Source of the DNA: Polaromonas sp. | Lineage (GTDB): Bacteria; Pseudomonadota; Gammaproteobacteria; Burkholderiales; Burkholderiaceae_C | Direction: 5' to 3' | DNA length: 57,805 nt | Assembly: GCA_030650875.1 (NCBI GenBank) | Contig: JAUSDK010000009.1 | Coordinates: 1-57,805 of the forward strand | In this document: piece by piece, positions 28,736 to 39,088 of the stretch | Layout of the letters: the number at the start of each line of letters is the position of its first letter | How positions within the stretch are numbered: the first letter of the stretch is position 1 | Notes under the pieces: model-generated | The model's database searches: none | The model's input: the letters and a program-made list of their open reading frames with translations, nothing else | What the model was told of the DNA's origin: nothing | Made by a program: the position numbers and the translations under genes

Positions 28736-30232
28736 TCAGGCCAGGCCGCGGCGCGCTGACCAATGCTTGGCCAGGCGCGGCAACACCAGCACGGCCACCA
28801 CCACGACGAGCAGCACTGCCGACATCGGCCGCTCGATGAAGACCGTCCACCGGCCTTCGCCAATTGACAGGGCATTGCGCATCTGGGCCTCGGCCATGGG
28901 GCCCAGAATCATGCCCACGATGACCGGCGCGGTCGGGAAATCGTAGCGGCGCATCAGGATGCCCACCAGGCCAATGCCGTACATCAAAAACAAGTCGAAC
29001 GAGCTTTGCCGCATGCCATAGACGCCCACCGTGGCAAAAATCAAAATGCCGGCGTAGAGCTGGGAGCGGGGAATCTTCAACAGCTTGACCCAGAGCCCGA
29101 CCATGGGCAGGTTCAGCACCAGCAGCATCACGTTGCCGATGTAGAGTGAAGCGATCAGCGCCCATACCAGCGCTGAAGAGGTTTCAAACAGCTGGGGGCC
29201 GGCCTGAATGCCGTAGTTTTGCAGGGCGCTCAGCAAGATCGCCGCCGTCACCGACGTCGGGATGCCCAGCGTGAGCAGCGGCACCAGCGTGGCGGTCACG
29301 GCTGCGTTGTTGGCGGCTTCGGGACCGGCCACGCCTTCAATCGCGCCGGTGGTGCCAAACTCTTCCTTGTGCCTGGACAGCTTGCGTTCGGTGGCATAGC
29401 TCAAGAATGTCGGGATTTCCGAGCCCCCCGCCGGAATGGTGCCAAACGGAAAACCAATGGCTGTGCCGCGCAGCCATGCCGGCCACGAGCGGCGCCACTC
29501 CGAGCCGGTCATGTGCACACGGGTGACCTTGTTCATGGACTGCACACTGCGGCCTTCGTAGAGCGCGTTGTAAAGCGCCTCGCCCACGGCAAACAGGCCC
29601 ACAGCCACCAGCACCACTTCAATACCGTCCAGAAATTCAGGAACGCCTGCGGTGTAGCGCACCTGGCCGGTGATCTGGTCCAGCCCGATCAGGCCAATCG
29701 CCAGGCCCAGAAAAAGCGCCGTCATGCCGCGCAAGGTGCTTTTTCCCAGCACCGCGCTGACCGTGATGAAGGCCAGCAGCATCAGGCAAAAATATTCAGG
29801 CGGGCCGAGCTTGACGGCAAACTGCGCCAGCACCGGCGCAAACAGCGTGACCAGTACCGTGGCCACCGTACCGGCCACAAACGAGCCAATCGCCGCCGTG
29901 GCCAGCGCCGCCCCGGCCCGGCCGTTCTTGGCCATCTTGAAGCCTTCAAGCGCCGTCACCATGGTGCCGGTTTCGCCCGGTGTGTTGAGCAAAATGGAGG
30001 TGGTCGAGCCGCCGTACATGGCGCCGTAGTAAATGCCGGCAAAAAAGATCATCGAGGCCGTGGGTTCGACCTGCGTGGTGATGGGCAGCAACATGGCCAC
30101 CGTCACGGCGGGGCCCAGGCCGGGCAGCACGCCAATGGCCGTGCCAATGGCGCAGCCCACAAAGGCCCACAGCAAATTAATGGGCGTGCCGGCCGTGACA
30201 AAGCCGCCAATGAGGTTGTTCCAGATATCCAT
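28736..30232 (-). CDS. tctA: Tripartite tricarboxylate transporter large membrane subunit TctA
   Basis: [54 protein letters not shown]. Confidence 0.95.
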   Translation of the reverse strand: MDIWNNLIGGFVTAGTPINLLWAFVGCAIGTAIGVLPGLGPAVTVAMLLPITTQVEPTASMIFFAGIYYGAMYGGSTTSILLNTPGETGTMVTALEGFKMAKNGRAGAALATAAIGSFVAGTVATVLVTLFAPVLAQFAVKLGPPEYFCLMLLAFITVSAVLGKSTLRGMTALFLGLAIGLIGLDQITGQVRYTAGVPEFLDGIEVVLVAVGLFAVGEALYNALYEGRSVQSMNKVTRVHMTGSEWRRSWPAWLRGTAIGFPFGTIPAGGSEIPTFLSYATERKLSRHKEEFGTTGAIEGVAGPEAANNAAVTATLVPLLTLGIPTSVTAAILLSALQNYGIQAGPQLFETSSALVWALIASLYIGNVMLLVLNLPMVGLWVKLLKIPRSQLYAGILIFATVGVYGMRQSSFDLFLMYGIGLVGILMRRYDFPTAPVIVGMILGPMAEAQMRNALSIGEGRWTVFIERPMSAVLLVVVVAVLVLPRLAKHWSARRGLA

Positions 30233-30256
30233 GTCGGTCTCTCGGGGGGTTTGTAG

Positions 30257-30781
30257 TTACAGCCAGCCGGAACTGGTCAGGCCGGGCAGATTGATCGCCA
30301 GCACCTTGGAAAACATCCAGAACACCGGCGCAGCAATCAGCATGCCGGTGGCCGCATCGACCAGGGTCTGGCGCACCGAGCCGGCAGCCCGGCCTTCGGA
30401 AATACGCAAGCCGCGCACCGCCAGCACAAAGCACAAGGCGCAACTCAGAACAAAACCGATGCGGGTGATCAGCGCTGCGTTGCCCAGCACCCCGGCCGAC
30501 ACCCACGCCAGCGCAGTCCAGTCACCGGTGGCGGCACCGGACGGTTCCTCCAGATCGCGAAAGCCGCCGCTGCGGGCCTCCCAGATCAGCCAGACGCCGC
30601 ACACCAGCAGCGCCGCCGACACCAGCCAGGGCAAGAAATTGGGCCCCACGCCGGCATAGCCCGCGTTTGACGAGATTGACAGGGCGCCATACGCGAGCAC
30701 GGCGGCGACGAACACCGCACCGGCGCCGATCAGGGTTTGCGGCAAGACGTCAGGGGGAGAATTTGGCGAAATGGTGGACAT
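30257..30781 (-). CDS. tctB: Tripartite tricarboxylate transporter small membrane subunit TctB
   Basis: Small TM protein between tctA and tctC; YAGVGPNFLPWLVSAALLVCGVWLI. Confidence 0.9.
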   Translation of the reverse strand: MSTISPNSPPDVLPQTLIGAGAVFVAAVLAYGALSISSNAGYAGVGPNFLPWLVSAALLVCGVWLIWEARSGGFRDLEEPSGAATGDWTALAWVSAGVLGNAALITRIGFVLSCALCFVLAVRGLRISEGRAAGSVRQTLVDAATGMLIAAPVFWMFSKVLAINLPGLTSSGWL

Positions 30782-30863
30782 AAAAACCCTCAAAAAAGAA
30801 AAAGGGCCGGGCCGGCCCCAATGGTGCCAAGCTCAGCCCTGCCGGGGCCGCTGCAGCGGGCTA

Positions 30864-31823
30864 CTACACCATGCCGGCTTTCACCATGGTGGCGCGCAGA
30901 GACGCGAAGTCGTTGTCCACAAAGGCTTCGAACTCCGGGCCCGCCAGCAGCGCAGAGGTCCAGTTGTTGGCTTGCAGCGCTTGCGCCCAGGCCTTGGATT
31001 TGGTGGCCTGCACCACCATGTCGGTCAGCGCCTTGCGCTGGGCGGGCGTGATACCTGCCGCGCCATACACCCCGCGCCAGTTGCCGATCTCGACATTGAT
31101 GCCCTGCTCCTTGAGCGTGGGCACGTCGATCCCCTTGACGCGCGTGCCGGACGTGATGCCGATGGGGCGCATCTTGCCGCTGCTGATGTACTGCGCAAAC
31201 TCGCTGTAGCCGCTGCCGCCCACGGTGACATTGCCACCCAGGATGGCGGCCACAGCCTCGCCACCGCCGCGAAACGGCACGTAGTTGATCTTGGCGGCAT
31301 CAACCCCCACTTCGCGGGCGATCATGGCGGCTGCAACGTGTTCTGTGGAACCGCGTGAACCACCGCCCCACTTCACGCTGCCCGGGTCTTTCTTCATCTG
31401 CTCAACCACGTCTTTCATGGTTTTGAACGGCGAATTCTCGGGCAACACGAACACGCCGTATTCGGTGGTCAGGCGCGCAATCGGCGTGACCTGGCTCAGG
31501 GCCACAGGCGGCTTGCTGGCGATCATGCCGCCCAGCATCACGGCGCCCATCACCATCAGCGCATTGGGGTCGCCCTTGCTGGCGTTGTAGAACTGGGCCA
31601 GTCCCAGCACGCCGGCGGCACCGCCCTTGTTTTCGTAGGTCACGGTGCTGGCTACGCCTGCGTCCTGCAAGGCCTTGCCCAGGGCGCGGCCCGTGGCGTC
31701 CCAGCCGCCGCCCGGGTTGGCGGGAATCATCATCTTGATGTTGGCTGCGGCAAAGGCGCTCAGCGGCAAACTGCCAGCCGCCGCAAATGCGGCCAGGGAT
31801 TTCAAAAAGGTATCGCGACGCAT
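30864..31823 (-). CDS. tctC: Tripartite tricarboxylate transporter binding protein TctC (Bug family)
   Basis: IKMMIPANPGGGWDATGRALGKALQDAG; operon position. Confidence 0.93.
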   Translation of the reverse strand: MRRDTFLKSLAAFAAAGSLPLSAFAAANIKMMIPANPGGGWDATGRALGKALQDAGVASTVTYENKGGAAGVLGLAQFYNASKGDPNALMVMGAVMLGGMIASKPPVALSQVTPIARLTTEYGVFVLPENSPFKTMKDVVEQMKKDPGSVKWGGGSRGSTEHVAAAMIAREVGVDAAKINYVPFRGGGEAVAAILGGNVTVGGSGYSEFAQYISSGKMRPIGITSGTRVKGIDVPTLKEQGINVEIGNWRGVYGAAGITPAQRKALTDMVVQATKSKAWAQALQANNWTSALLAGPEFEAFVDNDFASLRATMVKAGMV

Positions 31824-31991
31824 GGGTGTCTCCTTAAGGCTTTGATTGAATTGACGTGCTTATCATGCGTCTTCAAGCTGTCATCCGGCTGTCCAAACCA
31901 TCAGGGAAACTACCAATGCCCGGCGATTTTTTCATCCGCGCAGGTGCGCGCCTGACGCTTTGACCGGGACAATCGCGTGATGCTGCCCACC

Positions 31992-32681
31992 ATGAAACTC
32001 CTGCTCGTTGAAGACAACGTCTCCATGCACACCGCGCTGCAGCGCACGCTGTCGCGGCGCGGCATGGATGTGACCGTCTGCGCCGACGGCCGGCTGGCGC
32101 TGGCACGCTGGCAGTCCTTCATGCCCGATGTGGTCGTGCTGGACCTGACGCTGCCCGGACTGGACGGGCTGCAGGTACTGCAGCAGGCCCGCGCTGCAGG
32201 GCTGGCCACGCCCGTATTGATCCTGACGGCACGCGGCACGGTGGGCGACCGCATCATCGGCCTCAATTCAGGTGCCGATGACTACCTGCCCAAGCCGTTT
32301 GACCTGGACGAGCTGGAAGCCAGAATACGGGCGCTGGCGCGTCGCTCGGCGGCGCGCGATGCGTTGCGCAGCGAACCGCGGACGGTGACACAAGTGCTGG
32401 GCCAGCTTCGCTACGAAAAGCACACCGGCGCGATTTACCTGTGCGATGAGGTGCTTGATCTGGCACCGCGCGAGCTGGCGCTGCTGCAAGCCCTGATGAG
32501 CAAGCCCGGCCACGCGGTGTCGAAAGAGCGGCTGTTTGAACTGGTCTTTCCGGGCGAGGCAGAAGTGCATTACGAAGCCATTGAAGTCGTGGTCTACCGC
32601 CTGCGAAAAAGGCTGCTGAACACCGGCATGCTGCTGATCACGCTGCGCGGTCTCGGCTATTTACTCAAGGCAACGCCATGA
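31992..32681 (+). CDS. tctD: OmpR-family response regulator TctD
   Basis: MKLLLVEDNVSMHTALQRTLSRRGMDVTVCADGRLA; winged-helix C-terminus; divergent to tctCBA. Confidence 0.9.
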   Translation: MKLLLVEDNVSMHTALQRTLSRRGMDVTVCADGRLALARWQSFMPDVVVLDLTLPGLDGLQVLQQARAAGLATPVLILTARGTVGDRIIGLNSGADDYLPKPFDLDELEARIRALARRSAARDALRSEPRTVTQVLGQLRYEKHTGAIYLCDEVLDLAPRELALLQALMSKPGHAVSKERLFELVFPGEAEVHYEAIEVVVYRLRKRLLNTGMLLITLRGLGYLLKATP

Positions 32682-34150
32682 GCCTTGAAGCGCCGCCGCA
32701 GACGGGCAAGGGGGACGGCCGCGCGGGCGCCCTGTCCCTTCGCCGCTACCTGCTGGCAGGCATCTTGCTGCCGGTCGCCGTGTTTCTGATGGTCAACACG
32801 GTGCTGTTGTACCGCAGCGCGCTGGACGCCGCCGACACGGCCTACGACAGAACCTTGCTGGCATCTGCAAAGACCCTGGCGGAACTGCTGGAGGCCACGG
32901 GCACCGGCGATGCCGTGCGCCTGAAAGCCACCGTCGCCTACTCGGCGCTGGAGGCCTTTGAGGCCGACAACCGCAGCCGGATTTTCTACAAGGTCACGGG
33001 GTTTCAGGGTGAAACCGTGCTGGGCTTCGAGGATCTGCCCGCGTGGCGCGGCAAGTTGCCGGAACAGGGCATCTACGCAGCGCTGGTCGACTTCTACGAC
33101 GACCACTACCTCGGGGACGAAGTGCGGGTGGCTGTGCTGCTGCAGCCCGTGGTCGGCCCCGGGGGGTTCGGCATGGCACGCATCCAGGTGGCCGAAACGC
33201 TGGAGTTAAGACAGACGCTGGCACGCGAAATTCTGGTCGATACCCTGTGGCACCAGGCCGTGCTGATTGCGGTGATTGGACTGGTGGTGATCGTGGTGGT
33301 GCAGCGCGCCACGCGGCCGGTGCGCGCCCTGAGCGCCCGCCTGACGGCGCGGCCCGAAAGCGACCTGACCCCCATCAAGGCACCCGATGCACCGCGCGAG
33401 TTACGCCCGCTGATTGACGCCACCAACCAGGTCATGCTGCGGCTGCAGCATCTGCTGGAGCACCAAAAGCGCTTTGTGCGCGATGCGTCGCACCAATTGC
33501 GCACGCCGCTGGCGGTCCTGAAAATCCAGGTCCAGTCGGCCTTGCGCGGCGACATCGCGCCCCGCGAGGCACTCCTGGAAATCAATGAAACCGTGGACAG
33601 GGCCACCTTGCTGGCCAACCAGATGCTGGCGCTGGCCAAAGTCGAGCAACTGCGCCAGCAAGCACATTTGCAGCCTGCCGACATGACTGCCACCCTGCGC
33701 GCGGTCGCGCTGGACCTGGCACCGCTGATTGCAGAGAAAGAACTGGAATTTGACATCGAAACCGTCCCCGCGATGGTCAACGCCCACGAATGGATGCTCG
33801 GCGAACTCTGCCGCAACCTGCTGCACAACGCCATCAAGAACAGTGACACCGGCGGCGCCCTGACCGTGCGAATCGTCACCGACACGCGCTATCTGGCACT
33901 GACCGTCAGCGACAGCGGTCCCGGCATTTCAGCCGAACTCGCGACGCGCCTGTTCCAGCCCTTTTCGGCAGGCAACGTGCGCCACGGCTCCGGCCTGGGC
34001 CTGGCCATTTGCCGGGAAATCACCGTGGCCCTGGGCGGCAGCATTTCGCTGGACAACCGGATGCATCCGGGCCAGGCTGGCCGGGTTGCGGGTCTGGACG
34101 CCACCGTACGCCTGCCACTGATTGCAGTTAAGGATGAAAATAGCGCCTGA
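32678..34150 (+). CDS. tctE: Sensor histidine kinase TctE
   Basis: RFVRDASHQLRTPLAVLKIQ H-box; SDSGPGIS; GSGLGLAICREI. Confidence 0.9.
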   Translation: MSLEAPPQTGKGDGRAGALSLRRYLLAGILLPVAVFLMVNTVLLYRSALDAADTAYDRTLLASAKTLAELLEATGTGDAVRLKATVAYSALEAFEADNRSRIFYKVTGFQGETVLGFEDLPAWRGKLPEQGIYAALVDFYDDHYLGDEVRVAVLLQPVVGPGGFGMARIQVAETLELRQTLAREILVDTLWHQAVLIAVIGLVVIVVVQRATRPVRALSARLTARPESDLTPIKAPDAPRELRPLIDATNQVMLRLQHLLEHQKRFVRDASHQLRTPLAVLKIQVQSALRGDIAPREALLEINETVDRATLLANQMLALAKVEQLRQQAHLQPADMTATLRAVALDLAPLIAEKELEFDIETVPAMVNAHEWMLGELCRNLLHNAIKNSDTGGALTVRIVTDTRYLALTVSDSGPGISAELATRLFQPFSAGNVRHGSGLGLAICREITVALGGSISLDNRMHPGQAGRVAGLDATVRLPLIAVKDENSA

Positions 34151-34554
34151 TGGAAAAACTACGTATCGACAAATGGCTGTGGGCCGCCCGCTTTTACAAA
34201 ACCCGTTCACTGGCGGTGGATGAGATCGACAAGGGACGCGTGCGCATCAACGACCAGGAGGCCAAGCCGTCCCGCGAGGTCAAGGTAGGCGACACCGTCA
34301 CCCTGCGGCAAGGCCCGGTGATTCGCACGCTGGTGGTGCGCGGCATCAGCAGCCAGCGCGGCGCAGCACCCGTGGCGCAGCAGCTTTATGAAGAAACCGA
34401 GGAAAGCCTGCGCCGAAAAGCCGAAGCCGCCGAGCAGCGCCGGCTGGGGAGCGAGCCCGCCAGCAGCCAGGAACACGGACGCCCCACAAAACGCGACCGC
34501 CGCACCATAGACAAAGCCTGGAACAGCCGCTGGAGCGCATCGATTGACCCGTAA
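34150..34554 (+). CDS. hslR: S4-domain RNA-binding protein, Hsp15/HslR-like
   Basis: MEKLRIDKWLWAARFYKTRSLAVDEIDKGRVRINDQEAKPSREVKVGD. Confidence 0.92.
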   Translation: MEKLRIDKWLWAARFYKTRSLAVDEIDKGRVRINDQEAKPSREVKVGDTVTLRQGPVIRTLVVRGISSQRGAAPVAQQLYEETEESLRRKAEAAEQRRLGSEPASSQEHGRPTKRDRRTIDKAWNSRWSASIDP

Positions 34555-34763
34555 TGTGCTGCTATTTTTTTTTAGCAAAACTACTCTTTATCTATTGGGT
34601 CGCTCTCAAATTCCTGGCGCACAAGTCGGGCTTAGAAGCTGAGACCCACCTTTTTTTTCGCTTGCCCTGCTGCCGCGCACGCAGAGCCCAATGCCAACGA
34701 GCAACACCGGACGGCGCCCTTGCGGGGGCTGTTGGCCCGCTTTGAGTTTCAGGAGAAAACCCC

Positions 34764-36170
34764 ATGCAGAGACCCGATTTGAAACCCGCCATCACCGCCG
34801 ACATAGCCGTGATCGGCGCCGGCACCGCAGGACTGGCGGCTTTCAGCGAAATCTCGCGCGCCGGGCGCTCCGCCCTGTTGATCGATCGCGGTCCCTTGGG
34901 AACCACTTGCGCACGCGTGGGCTGCATGCCGTCGAAAGCGGTCCTGCATGCGGGTGAGCAATGGGCGACGTTGTCCCGGCTTGCCCCGGCCGGCCTTCCT
35001 TCTGCCAGCCGGACGCCAGATGGCCTGTGGCAGCAGGCGCGCGCCACGCGCGACCTCCTGGCCCAGGGCGTCGCCGAGCAGACCGTGGCGCAAGCCGGGG
35101 ATCGGCTGATCATGGGAGAAGCGCGTTTCCTGGACGCCCAGACCCTGGACGTCGGTGGCCAGCACATCTGTGCAAAAGCCTTCGTGATCGCGACCGGATC
35201 ACGGCCCGTTCTGCCCAAATTTCTGGCCGATCTCGGCGCACGCGTCGTGACCACGGATACCTTGTTTGAACTCAACAAGCTGCCGCGCAGCATTGGTATT
35301 CTGGGACTTGGCGCTATCGGCCTGGAAATGGGCCTGGCATTGGCCAGACTCGGCGTGCACGTGGTCGCGGGCGACTTGAAGTCCACGCCTGCAGGCATCA
35401 CCGACCCCGAAATTCGGGCGCGGGCGCTTGAACTCTTTAGCCCGGAACTGACGTCCTGGCTAGGCCATCCGGTTGAGGTAGAGATCGTCGGTGATGCGCT
35501 GCAGATGCACAGCGGTGAATCGTCGGCTACGGTTGACCTGGTGCTCGCGGCGCTGGGGCGCCAGCCCAATGTCGATCAGCTCGACCTTGCCAGGGCCGGC
35601 GTCACGCTGGACAGTCACGGCCAGCCTGCCGTCGACGCTGCCAGCCTTCGCGCCGCAGGCAAGGCCGCGATTTTCCTGGCTGGAGATGTCACTCCGGACC
35701 GGCCCTTGATGCATGAGGCCATCGACGAAGGCGTGATGGCCGCACGCGGCGCGTTACGCTCTCTTGATGATGGTTTTGAGAAGGCAGTACCGCACCGCCG
35801 CGCTGCCATCTCGATCGTGTTCAGCAACCCGGATGTTGCAGCAGTGGGGATGGCTTATGACCAGCTCGATATGTCACGCACCGTGATTGGCACGGCCCAG
35901 GGCACAGGCAACGGGCGGTCCCGAATACTGGGTGCACAAGGCAATCTGGTGCGCGTGTATGTGGACCGACACACTGGCGTGCTGCTTGGCGCGGGCCTTG
36001 TCGCCGTGCAGGGCGAGCATCTGGCGCACGCATTGGCTTGGGCGGTGCAACGCGAAGACACGGTCGAGAACTTGTTGGCGATGCCTTACTATCATCCCAG
36101 CATTGAGGAAATGCTTCAGTCCGCGTTGAAAGATGCGGCCAAGCAGATGGCTGCGAACAGGCACAAATAG
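34764..36170 (+). CDS. Dihydrolipoamide-dehydrogenase-like FAD disulfide oxidoreductase
   Basis: IAVIGAGTAGLAAF; GTTCARVGCMPSKAV redox disulfide; C-terminal YYHPSIEEMLQSAL. Confidence 0.88.
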   Translation: MQRPDLKPAITADIAVIGAGTAGLAAFSEISRAGRSALLIDRGPLGTTCARVGCMPSKAVLHAGEQWATLSRLAPAGLPSASRTPDGLWQQARATRDLLAQGVAEQTVAQAGDRLIMGEARFLDAQTLDVGGQHICAKAFVIATGSRPVLPKFLADLGARVVTTDTLFELNKLPRSIGILGLGAIGLEMGLALARLGVHVVAGDLKSTPAGITDPEIRARALELFSPELTSWLGHPVEVEIVGDALQMHSGESSATVDLVLAALGRQPNVDQLDLARAGVTLDSHGQPAVDAASLRAAGKAAIFLAGDVTPDRPLMHEAIDEGVMAARGALRSLDDGFEKAVPHRRAAISIVFSNPDVAAVGMAYDQLDMSRTVIGTAQGTGNGRSRILGAQGNLVRVYVDRHTGVLLGAGLVAVQGEHLAHALAWAVQREDTVENLLAMPYYHPSIEEMLQSALKDAAKQMAANRHK

Positions 36171-36176
36171 GCGACT

Positions 36177-36368
36177 TTATTTGGCAGGTGTTTCGCCTGC
36201 TTTTCCTGGGGCACCAGTTGCGCCGGTAGCACCCGTGGCGCCACTATCACCTGTTGAACCTGTTGCGCCGGTGGCACCTGCAGGACCCGCCGGGGTCACA
36301 ACAGTTTTTTCACAGGCGGCAAGGCCAAGAGTCATAACGAGTGCGGCTGAAAGTAATATGTATTTCAT
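36177..36368 (-). CDS. Short collagen-like (Gly-X-Y) lipoprotein
   Basis: MKYILLSAALVMTLGLAAC lipobox followed by ~11 consecutive GXY triplets (GPAGATGATGSTGDSGATGATGATGAPGKAGET). Confidence 0.7.
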   Translation of the reverse strand: MKYILLSAALVMTLGLAACEKTVVTPAGPAGATGATGSTGDSGATGATGATGAPGKAGETPAK

Positions 36369-36824
36369 GGTGACCTTTTTAAGTGGCATTATTTGCATCA
36401 GTGGATGCGCAAGTTTTCCCTCTGCAAGGTTAACGAATCAATGCAATCGCGGCAGTAGGACAGACACGCCTCCTGCCGTCCCTTTTCCGCAGCAATGCAA
36501 GGTTTACTTCACCCACGGTTTGCCCGTGGTTTCCTGAGTGCCACGAATTTTTACCTGGAAATTTTTGTCAGTCGTACTGATACCTGGACTGGCAAGTGAT
36601 GACCTCATCCGTTGAAAAAATCGACCACGTGCGCTTGGGCGGCATCTGGATATAGCTGTTTTAAAGACACCTGCCCACGCCGCGCTGGAAAGCAACAGAC
36701 AGAAAAGCTGCGAATTGGCCCATTTCCGTGCGTTGAATCGCATGCTGCCGATGGGCTGCATGGGAGGACAGCAACCCCGAAAAACAAAAAAACCCCAAGT
36801 GAATCAATAACTTAGGGTTTTGTT

Positions 36825-37886
36825 ATGACGGAAACGGAGCGAGCACTGGATCAGCGCAAGTTGCTGGCTGATGGGAAGGATCCTTTGGGATTCAAGCGCG
36901 CAGCGCAGCTTGAACGCAGCATGGCCGAAGCCAGCATCATCACCTTCGACTCCGCGGCAGCGAGCTACATTGCCAGCCACAAACACGGCTGGAAAAACGA
37001 GAAGCATGAGCAGCATGAGCAGCAGTGGAAAAACACACTCGCAACTTACTCAAGTCCGGCATTTGGCAGTCTGCCCGTCGGCCAGATCGAGACGGCGCTG
37101 GTCATGCGGGTTCTGGAGCCCATTTGGGCGTCCAAGACCGAAACCGCCAGCCGCATCCGCGGCCGAATCGAGAAAATCCTAGACTGGTGCAAGACGCAAG
37201 GTTATCGCCAGGCTGAGAACCCGGCGCGATGGAAAGGCCATCTGGAAAATCTGCTCAGTGCACCGAAAAAGACAAAGAAGGTGGAGCACCATCCGGCAAT
37301 GCCTTGGCGGGATATAGGTACCTTCATGCAGGAGCTTCGCAAAAGGCCTGGTAGTTCAGCACTGGCACTGGAGGTCATCATCCTGACCAACTGCCGCACC
37401 AACGAAGCCCTCCAGGCGACATGGACGGAATTTGACTTCGATGCAGCGCTCTGGACCATCCCCGCCGGGCGCATGAAGGGCGAAAAGGAACACTTTATTC
37501 CCCTGAGTGATCCAGCGCTGGCAGTATTCAGACTGGCGCGAGCCAAAGCTGGTGAGAGTGCGTTTGTTTTTCCGGGCGCACGGTCAAAAATCAAGCCGCT
37601 ATCGAACATGGCCTGTCTTGAACTGCTCAAGCAGATGGGGCACGGCGATGTGACGGTTCACGGTTTCCGCAGCAGCTTTAGGGATTGGGCTGGTGAATCC
37701 ACATCACGCGCGCGCGAGGTCATCGAACATGCCATGAGCCATCAACTGAAAGACAAAGCCGAGGCAGCGTATGCGCGCGGTACCATGCTGGAGCGACGGC
37801 GAGGCTTGATGGCCCACTGGGCCGCATACTGTGCACAGCCTGCGCTAACTCCTGGCGTGGTGCCGATTCGATCAACGGTCGCTTGA
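36825..37886 (+). CDS. Tyrosine-type integrase, P4-like, N-terminally truncated
   Basis: Catalytic motifs TNCRTNEAL, HGFRSSFRDWA and AYARG present; ORF begins inside the region normally following the arm-binding domain. Confidence 0.8.
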   Translation: MTETERALDQRKLLADGKDPLGFKRAAQLERSMAEASIITFDSAAASYIASHKHGWKNEKHEQHEQQWKNTLATYSSPAFGSLPVGQIETALVMRVLEPIWASKTETASRIRGRIEKILDWCKTQGYRQAENPARWKGHLENLLSAPKKTKKVEHHPAMPWRDIGTFMQELRKRPGSSALALEVIILTNCRTNEALQATWTEFDFDAALWTIPAGRMKGEKEHFIPLSDPALAVFRLARAKAGESAFVFPGARSKIKPLSNMACLELLKQMGHGDVTVHGFRSSFRDWAGESTSRAREVIEHAMSHQLKDKAEAAYARGTMLERRRGLMAHWAAYCAQPALTPGVVPIRSTVA

Positions 37887-37999
37887 TCCATTTCGCCACA
37901 GCCAGGATTAGATATCCCAGGGCAGATCAATCCAAGTGGACACTGTTCACCTTTGAGGCATATCCGGCACCCAGCGGCGCTCAGCTTTGCAGTTTTTTT

Positions 38000-38959
38000 T
38001 TACACGCATGCCTTTGAAGCAGTGGCTATATGCTTGGCGTCCCGCGACAGGGCTGGTGCGACAGACGCGGCGTCCGCAACGAGCAAATCCACCAGATCGC
38101 GTGCAAACAAGGGCAATGCGCCCAAGCTGCGAACACAAATTTGCATCGAACGGATCGCCCACGGGTCTGCCAGTGGCACGATGGCGATAGCCATGACTTG
38201 AGCGTGCCGGCGGGCAGCCGACTCAGGCAGGATGGCGACACCGACCGTGGCCTCGATCATCCGGCAAGCCGCCTCGAAATTGCCGACCTGAATGCGCAGC
38301 TTCAGCGGTCGGTGCAGCTGGTTGCAGACCTGGCGTAAGAAGCCATGGATAGCGCTCGATTCCTGCAGACCGATATGGTCATAGTCCAGCGTGTCCGAGA
38401 AATCCACCGCTGCCGTGCCCGCCAGAACATGTGCCCGCGGCACCACAAGCACAAGACGGTCACTGCGGTAGGGAATAGTCTCCAGGCTCTCGGTTCGCAC
38501 CAGGCCCGCGACGATACCAATGTCAGTCTGTCCCTCGGATACGGCCCGGATGATGTCATTGGAGAGCCGCTCGCGCAGGTCGATGTTGACATCTGGATGG
38601 CTGAACAGGTAGCTGCGCAACACAGGTGGTAGGAACTCACCCAGCGCGGTGGTGTTGGCAAAAACCCGCAAGTGGCCTTTGACGCCGCGTGCGTACTCCT
38701 GCAAGTCGCCACGCAGGTGCTGGATCTGACCCAATACCATCCGGGCGTGGTGTACAAAGGCCAGCCCCGGCGGCGTGAGCGTGACGCCCTGGCTGGTGCG
38801 ATTGAGCAGCCGGGTGCCAATGCCCTCCTCCAGGTTCTTGATGCGCGTGCTGGCCGCTGGCAGTGAGATATGAGAAGCTTCAGCGCCTTTGGTCAGGCTG
38901 TTGGCTTCGGCAATGCGCACCATCAGGCGCAGGTCAACGAGATCGAAGTGCATGGACAT
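38000..38959 (-). CDS. LysR-family transcriptional regulator
   Basis: DLVDLRLMVRIAEANSLTKGAEASHISLPAASTRIKNLEEGIGTRLLNR. Confidence 0.92.
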   Translation of the reverse strand: MSMHFDLVDLRLMVRIAEANSLTKGAEASHISLPAASTRIKNLEEGIGTRLLNRTSQGVTLTPPGLAFVHHARMVLGQIQHLRGDLQEYARGVKGHLRVFANTTALGEFLPPVLRSYLFSHPDVNIDLRERLSNDIIRAVSEGQTDIGIVAGLVRTESLETIPYRSDRLVLVVPRAHVLAGTAAVDFSDTLDYDHIGLQESSAIHGFLRQVCNQLHRPLKLRIQVGNFEAACRMIEATVGVAILPESAARRHAQVMAIAIVPLADPWAIRSMQICVRSLGALPLFARDLVDLLVADAASVAPALSRDAKHIATASKACV

Positions 38960-39088
38960 GGCGGGATTATCCCCCCCGGTCACACCAAAAAAAGCCACTG
39001 CCAGGAGTGGCAACGGCTTGATCATCTTATTTTTTATATCAGCGATATGATTATTTCATGCCTGCCACAGGCCAACACTTAAAGGCAA

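Noticed and set aside
36504-36761. 85-aa minus-strand ORF upstream of the integrase as a new gene
   Set aside because: No convincing start signal or family motif; could be a remnant but cannot be supported by reading alone
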